Origin: Coptis chinensis
Lineage: Eukaryota > Streptophyta > Magnoliopsida > Ranunculales > Ranunculaceae
Direction: 5' to 3'
Assembly: GCA_015680905.1 (NCBI GenBank)
Contig: CM027384.1
Coordinates: 73,007,501-73,071,500 of the forward strand
Length of the DNA stretch: 64,000 nt
Made by a program: the position numbers and the translations under genes. This document shows, piece after piece, positions 59,788 through 64,000 of the stretch. Position 1 is the stretch's first letter, and every line of letters starts with the position of its first letter. The notes below the pieces were generated by a model. That model saw only the letters and a program-made list of their open reading frames with translations, had not been told where the DNA came from and made no database searches.

Positions 59788-60337
59788 TGTGAGGGAGTGA
59801 TATTCTCATTTAGGAATATCAGTGCATGTCTAGCACAACACGACCTCATGCCCTCGTTCTCCAAGCTGCTTCAAAGAGACTCACATTATCAGCTCACGCA
59901 CCCGATCTAGGAGATCGCTCTAAAGTAGCTTGACTCGCACATCCTCATGCAGAATGTTCCATCTAATGACATCATCCATCTTCTAGATGCAATTATTACC
60001 AAAGCCATACTTACACAATCCATTACTGCAAAATACAAACCACTGTAACCACTCTCCATCATTATAGAATTCCTACCAACACCATCCATACACTCCTTCT
60101 CAATCTCAACCCTATATCTGTGCTTGTCAGTACACATGTTGTGTGGATCCTCACGTTTAGCAGCTATAAATACCACCTGTATGAACTACGCCATACCTGA
60201 TTCTACTCTCCCCCTAGAAGTGAGAGATAGATACGTAGACAGTTCGCTCCGAACGGACTCGGTCTTACTAATCTATTAACCCCTTCTCCTCCACCTTAAC
60301 ATCATTTGTAAAGCCTAGACTAAAACACACCTTTACA
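59788..60337 (+). repeat. 3' LTR of element C
   Basis: 550 bp, TGTGAGGG..CACCTTTACA, followed by TSD CAGGT at 60338-60342. TATAAATA at 60165-60172. It lacks about 30 bp present in the 5' LTR and has many substitutions. Confidence 0.88.
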
Positions 60338-60393
60338 CAGGTGAAGTGAAACAAAGGAAAAAAAATTGAGCTACACAAGAACTAAATAGAAAG

Positions 60394-61101
60394 ATGGAAA
60401 ACCAGCTAGATGAATACATGGACAAACTCATGAGTGCTCAACTAGATGAAGTCATGAAGAAACTCATGACTGCAGTGGACCAAAAAGCTGTGCTTCAAAG
60501 TCAGATTATTGAATCTGGTCGGATAGTAAAGGGGTTAGAAAAGAAGATTCTCACTGCTGTGGACAAGGCCATGAATGCACAACTAGAAGAAGTTACGAAT
60601 ATACTCATCTCTGCATTGGATCAAAAAGTTGTGCTTCAAAGCTAGATAGTTGAGTTTGGTCGGATGGTAAATGATCTGGATGAGAAGGCACTTCTGTTGA
60701 GCATTTGCTGAATTTCAAACAAGAACACGATAGTTTGAAGTCGAAGCGTGATGAGGCTGTTAGAGTAGCTGAGGAAATGAGGAAAAGGAGAGAGAGGAGG
60801 CTAGTGAGCTTTTCATCAAGTTTGAAAATATGGTAAATTTGGAAGGAGAGCGTGATCGGTTGCTGTTAGAAGAAGATGAGGAATTGATGAGGGAAAGGAG
60901 AGAGAGGAGGCAAGTGAAATTTTTTTGAATTTTGTGGAAGAACGAGAAAGCTTGTTGTAGTTAGAGGTGATAAATTTGAAAGAAGAAAGAGATTGGTTGC
61001 AACTGGAGCGTGACTCTGCAGTTGCAGAAGTTGAGGGACTAAGGGAAAGAGAAGAGGAGCCTCGTGAGGTTCCTTCGTACTTCTTATGTACAATTCTCCA
61101 A
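60394..61101 (+). pseudogene. coiled-coil plus U-box start fragment (plant U-box protein-like)
   Basis: The plus-strand frame 60394-60645 is helical and holds an internal duplication of about 50 residues (AQLDEVMKKLMTAVDQKAVL and AQLEEVTNILISALDQKVVL). After a stop and frameshifts come RDEAVRVAEEMRKRRE, then ERDWLQLERDSAVAEVEGLR and EVPSYFLCTILQ. The last motif matches the start of plant U-box domains (YFxCPILQEVM..) and is followed at once by GTGAGT, an intron donor. Known members are E3 ubiquitin ligases, some with a kinase domain. The rest of the U-box is not in the window. Sure of the coiled coil, less sure of the family. Confidence 0.5.
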
Positions 61102-61159
61102 GTGAGTAATGAGCTTACTGCTACTCCTTTTACTCATTGCTACCACATTTAAACAGTTC

Positions 61160-62900
61160 CATGGCGGGGTTTCTCTATCTTTCAAGATGAGTACAACCCG
61201 CATAGAATTAGAAAACACCATGATTCTGTCATATCCTCTAGTAATGCATTCTTCCAAGCCTTTTTCAATTGCTTTTAACTTTTGATATACAACAAACCTG
61301 ATGGATCCTCCTCCAGAGTAGGCAAAAACCACATGTCCATATTCATTTATGCCCATACATAGATGGATACAGGGGGTGCGTGAGGGGGCGGTCGCACACC
61401 TGAGATTTGAAAAGCTTCACTACCACATAACTAATTGATTTTTTTTTAGCAAACTTCTACTACCGCACCTCCTAAATTTTCACAACTATAGTAAGAATAT
61501 TATCAACAAAAAAAATAGTATGAAAAAAAAGTAATAAAAAACATTCCAATAAACCAATTTTTTTTTACTTCTCTTTTTGCCCTTACAAAATTATCATTTA
61601 TAATTTATTTTGAGTTCAAAATCATTAAAGATGGACAAATGTGTCTTTGAATATTTGATGGGTTGATGAGACTTAAACAAATAGCCAAAGGCCCAAAGCC
61701 CAACCGGTTAGTTTGTATAATTCTAATCACCCATAACAAAATCGTATGCTATTTTTTTCCCTTTTCTTTCACTCTCAATTCTTAAACAAACGGTCAGATC
61801 TCAAAAAAAAAAAAAAAATCGAGAAAGGACTTTGCATGGTAACGCAGCCTTTGTTGCACGCTTGTCCCCTAATTATTTGTAAAACTCATTATCATTAGGA
61901 ATAAAATTTTCACTTAAAAAAAAACAAAACAAGGTATTTTTTATTTTCAATGTTAATATTTTATAAGTCTATATAACATTATATAGATAATGCTACTTAT
62001 AACATTATAAGAAGTTAACAATTTGTTGAATTGTTGTAGACTTGTGGACTAGATTATGTAGATATATATAGACATAGTAGTATCAATTAATAGCTTAAGT
62101 GCTTAAGTAGTTAACTTTTTCAGTCCATATTAAATTATTAGCAGTCAACGCACTCTAGTTTTGTTAATTGAAATAAATTCATAATTTTGTTGATCTTTAT
62201 TGTTTAGACCTTATGACAAAATAAAAATAAAAAAATTGCATATGGTTTTTTTTTGGGTGGGGTGGGGTGTGCACATAATCTCGCACCCCCTGGCTTATAA
62301 TCCTGGCTCTGTCCCTGTGCCCATACCTCCATATCCTACTCCCTCTTTGCTTATAGAGCCATCACAGTTGAGTTCTAGTTGAATTTTAATATATGTTGAG
62401 AGGGAGGTAACCATTTACTTTGGATTCTCAGCTGTTGTTTATACCTGAATTGTAGTCATAATATGTCAGCAAGCTAGAATCCTGAGATCAATAGTCTTCA
62501 AGCTTGTCTACCAAGATTTCTATATAATGTTTCATCTCTCTGATAATTGTTTTGTTGACATCAATGGCTTCGGTGGATACATTTTTAAATCTTCTACCAT
62601 TGCGCTCCTTCCAAATAGAACCAATAACATCACATATGAACACTTTACATATATCTCAACTTTGCTGGATTTACCTCTAACAAGATTCAAGATGAAACAC
62701 CACTCTTTGTTAGAATCCTGAACAACACTACATAGATCGAGAGCCTGCTTTACTTCAGACCATACTTTCTCATAATAGGGACAATCAAAGAACATATGCT
62801 TAGAATTCTCCTTGTTGTTATTGCAGAGGCAACATGAATAACTAACTAGGACTTTTTTGTATACAAGTCTGTCTTAAGTGGGCAAACTTCTTGATCTTGT
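61160..62900 (-). pseudogene. LINE-type remnant: zinc-binding RT domain and RNase H, split by a hAT element
   Basis: On the minus strand from 62900: LPT, a stop, DRLVYKK, then CCLCNNNKENSKHMFFDCPYYEKVW, the CX2C..HX4C zinc knuckle that follows RT in plant non-LTR elements. From about 62370 comes RNase H: NCDGSISKEGVGYGGMG, interrupted by the hAT element, then INEYGHVVFAYSGGG, KLKAIEKGLEECITRGYDRI and VFSNSMRVVLIL. The catalytic D in CDGS is kept. RT proper and the endonuclease are absent. The order zinc knuckle then RNase H fits a LINE (L1-like) 3' end. Confidence 0.75.
61358..62317. mobile_element. hAT-like non-autonomous element, 960 bp, TSD TGCCCATA
   Basis: An 8-bp duplication TGCCCATA lies at 61350-61357 and 62318-62325. 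Ends: CATAGATGGATACAGGGGG at the left; on the right the reverse complement starts CAGGGACAGAGCCAGG. The inner parts share the perfect 11-mer CAGGGGGTGCG in inverted orientation. CAGGG ends and 8-bp duplications are hAT characters, and the GGAGCCAGGATTATAAG type is common in eudicot hAT MITEs. No transposase ORF inside. It interrupts the RNase H of the LINE remnant. Confidence 0.85.
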
Positions 62901-63208
62901 CTTCCTCCAGTTCTGGAAAAATTTCAGTGCCTAGAATGTTACTCTTGAGGGGGCCTTCTAGGAGATTAAGGACAACATCATTCCACCTTCCTTGAGATAG
63001 CAACACATTAACTTTGGCATCTTCAGGAAAAGAGAAACATGCTCTAATGCTCTAGCTTCAACATTGTTGTGTAGTGTAGGGGGCTGTTAATGGGCTGGAC
63101 CTGAACATGACACACCAAGGTCCAGGCTAGGTCCTATTGGACAAGTTCGGATTCAGGCTAGGTCTAGGTCTCATCTATTGTGTGGCAAGCACAACACTAA
63201 TCAACATT
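62901..63208. other. possible LINE upstream remnant, otherwise nothing
   Basis: The minus strand continues upstream of the zinc knuckle with helical text but stops in every phase. The plus strand ggctggacctgaac near 63090 has no assigned function. Confidence 0.35.
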
Positions 63209-63209
63209 G

Positions 63210-63281
63210 CTTCCAATTCAATTGAAGAGGGTAAAGCAATATATATATATATATTGCTCTACCATCTTCAATTGAGGAAGC
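63210..63281. repeat. hairpin-forming inverted repeat with TA-rich loop
   Basis: The left arm cttccaattcaattgaagag and the right arm complement (ttcaattgaggaag) pair over about 30 bp with a 4-base bulge and two or three mismatches. The loop and inner stem are atatat. Could be a small MITE or foldback; no TSD identified. Confidence 0.65.
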
Positions 63282-63783
63282 GTTTCTAGAGTGTCCATGT
63301 GTCATGGCTAATTAAGAAAAAATAGGAGATAAAATAGGAAACAAATATTTATCTTTATCCTTAGATATATATTATAGTTATACCCTCACCAATCTATTTT
63401 TTAGAGCACTTGTAGAGACTCCAATTTTTTTCTAAACTCTATTACTAATTATAAAAAAGTATGATATAAATAGGGAAACAATCTTATCTAGAGTTTCACA
63501 GAGTCTCTAATTTTTCCTAAACACTATAGCTAATTACGAAAAAACAATCCCATCTTCCAACTTTTCTTAAACAATATAGCTAATTACGAAAAAAAATATG
63601 AGACAAAAAACTAAATTGCTAAAAACAATAGTTTCCACCAAAAACGATTTTCCTAAAACCCTTTCGATTTGATGCGCCATCTACTGTGGGATTTAGACAT
63701 TTATTCATAGTTAAGGATTCCAAAAATCACAATTCTGGCCACAATAATTACGACATATTCCAATTAAATTTATGAATTTATAA

Positions 63784-63828
63784 TTTTTTTAACACTATAA
63801 TGTAATTTTCATTTATAGTGTTGAAAAA

Positions 63829-63873
<45 letters not shown>

Positions 63874-63945
63874 CTTAAAATAAAAAAACATTATAGCAAA
63901 AATTATAAATTCATAAATTTATAATATATATATATATAGTCCTTC
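63784..63945. repeat. TA-rich repeats and short inverted repeat
   Basis: aacactataatg and catttatagtgtt form a short hairpin at about 63788-63825. A (TA)n run at 63833-63870 and another at about 63924-63940 follow. The phrase atatagtcctt occurs after both TA runs. Confidence 0.7.
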
Positions 63946-64000
63946 TCTAAAAAGTAGCTACTTAAGTTAACTTAAAATAAGTACGTAGGTAAAACTTCAC

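Larger units (their letters stand above)
37631..60337 (+). mobile_element. Tat-type Ty3/gypsy retrotransposon C, complete ends, TSD CAGGT
   Basis: LTRs at 37631-38212 and 59788-60337 flank it, with CAGGT at 37626-37630 and 60338-60342. Gag, protease, RT, RNase H, a second (archaeal-type) RNase H and integrase follow on the plus strand to 45376. The extra RNase H and the antisense ORFs in the long 3' region are known Tat/Grande traits. The 22.7 kb includes a solo LTR (40988-42470) and the nested element D (48209-57717). Coding parts are heavily frameshifted and the LTRs are well diverged, so this is an old copy. Confidence 0.9.

Noticed and set aside
1..64000. tRNA, rRNA or organelle-derived DNA
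   Set aside because: No cloverleaf, rRNA or plastid/mitochondrial gene sequence recognised on either strand; only the TGGCGCCG primer-site motifs resemble tRNA ends.

Overview
This is nuclear DNA of a flowering plant, probably a eudicot. The window is a heterochromatin-like nest of LTR retrotransposons with a few decayed host-gene pieces and no clearly intact host gene. The plant origin rests on Athila- and Tat-type Ty3/gypsy polyproteins, a plant mobile domain (PMD) gene with GT-AG introns, and fragments resembling plant NSUN2/TRM4, Zuotin/ZRF1 and U-box proteins. I cannot name the species.

Layout. (1) 1-9818 plus 30402-30956: Athila-type element A on the minus strand. Its 3' end lies left of the window. 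It carries gag, protease, RT, RNase H, integrase and an env-like third ORF, all broken by stops. Its 5' LTR is split by element B. (2) 9819-30396: Athila-type element B, also minus strand, flanked by the 5-bp duplication TCTCT. It has both LTRs, PBS, PPT, gag-pol and an env-like ORF. Its 3' part also holds a second env-like pseudogene (13252-18420) that is itself split by two solo LTRs (13502-15008, TSD TTGGA; 15565-18164, TSD AAGTA). (3) 30957-37630: older sequence, with a truncated ORF of unknown family, a short tandem repeat, a PMD-domain pseudogene and a 221-bp direct repeat. (4) 37631-60337: Tat-type element C on the plus strand, TSD CAGGT, with diverged LTRs, gag-pol and a large 3' region holding antisense ORFs. 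A solo LTR of the element-A family (40988-42470, TSD TTTGC) interrupts its RT. A second Tat-type element D (48209-57717, minus strand, TSD CCC[C/T]G) interrupts its antisense ORF. Element D's gag is in turn split by another solo LTR of the A family (54198-55670, TSD CACGA). Element D also carries two tandem arrays and pieces of two unrelated host genes, one with an intron kept. (5) 60338-64000: a U-box-type gene fragment, a LINE remnant (zinc knuckle plus RNase H) split by a hAT-like element with an 8-bp duplication, a long hairpin and TA-rich repeats.

The target-site duplications give a relative order. B entered A's LTR; D entered C; A-family LTRs entered both C and D. Many stop codons in the coding regions are explained by C-to-T change (CGA to TGA, CAG/CAA to TAG/TAA, TGG to TAG), which fits decay of methylated, silenced repeats. 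The most unusual item is the NSUN2-like plus ZRF1-like pair inside element D.
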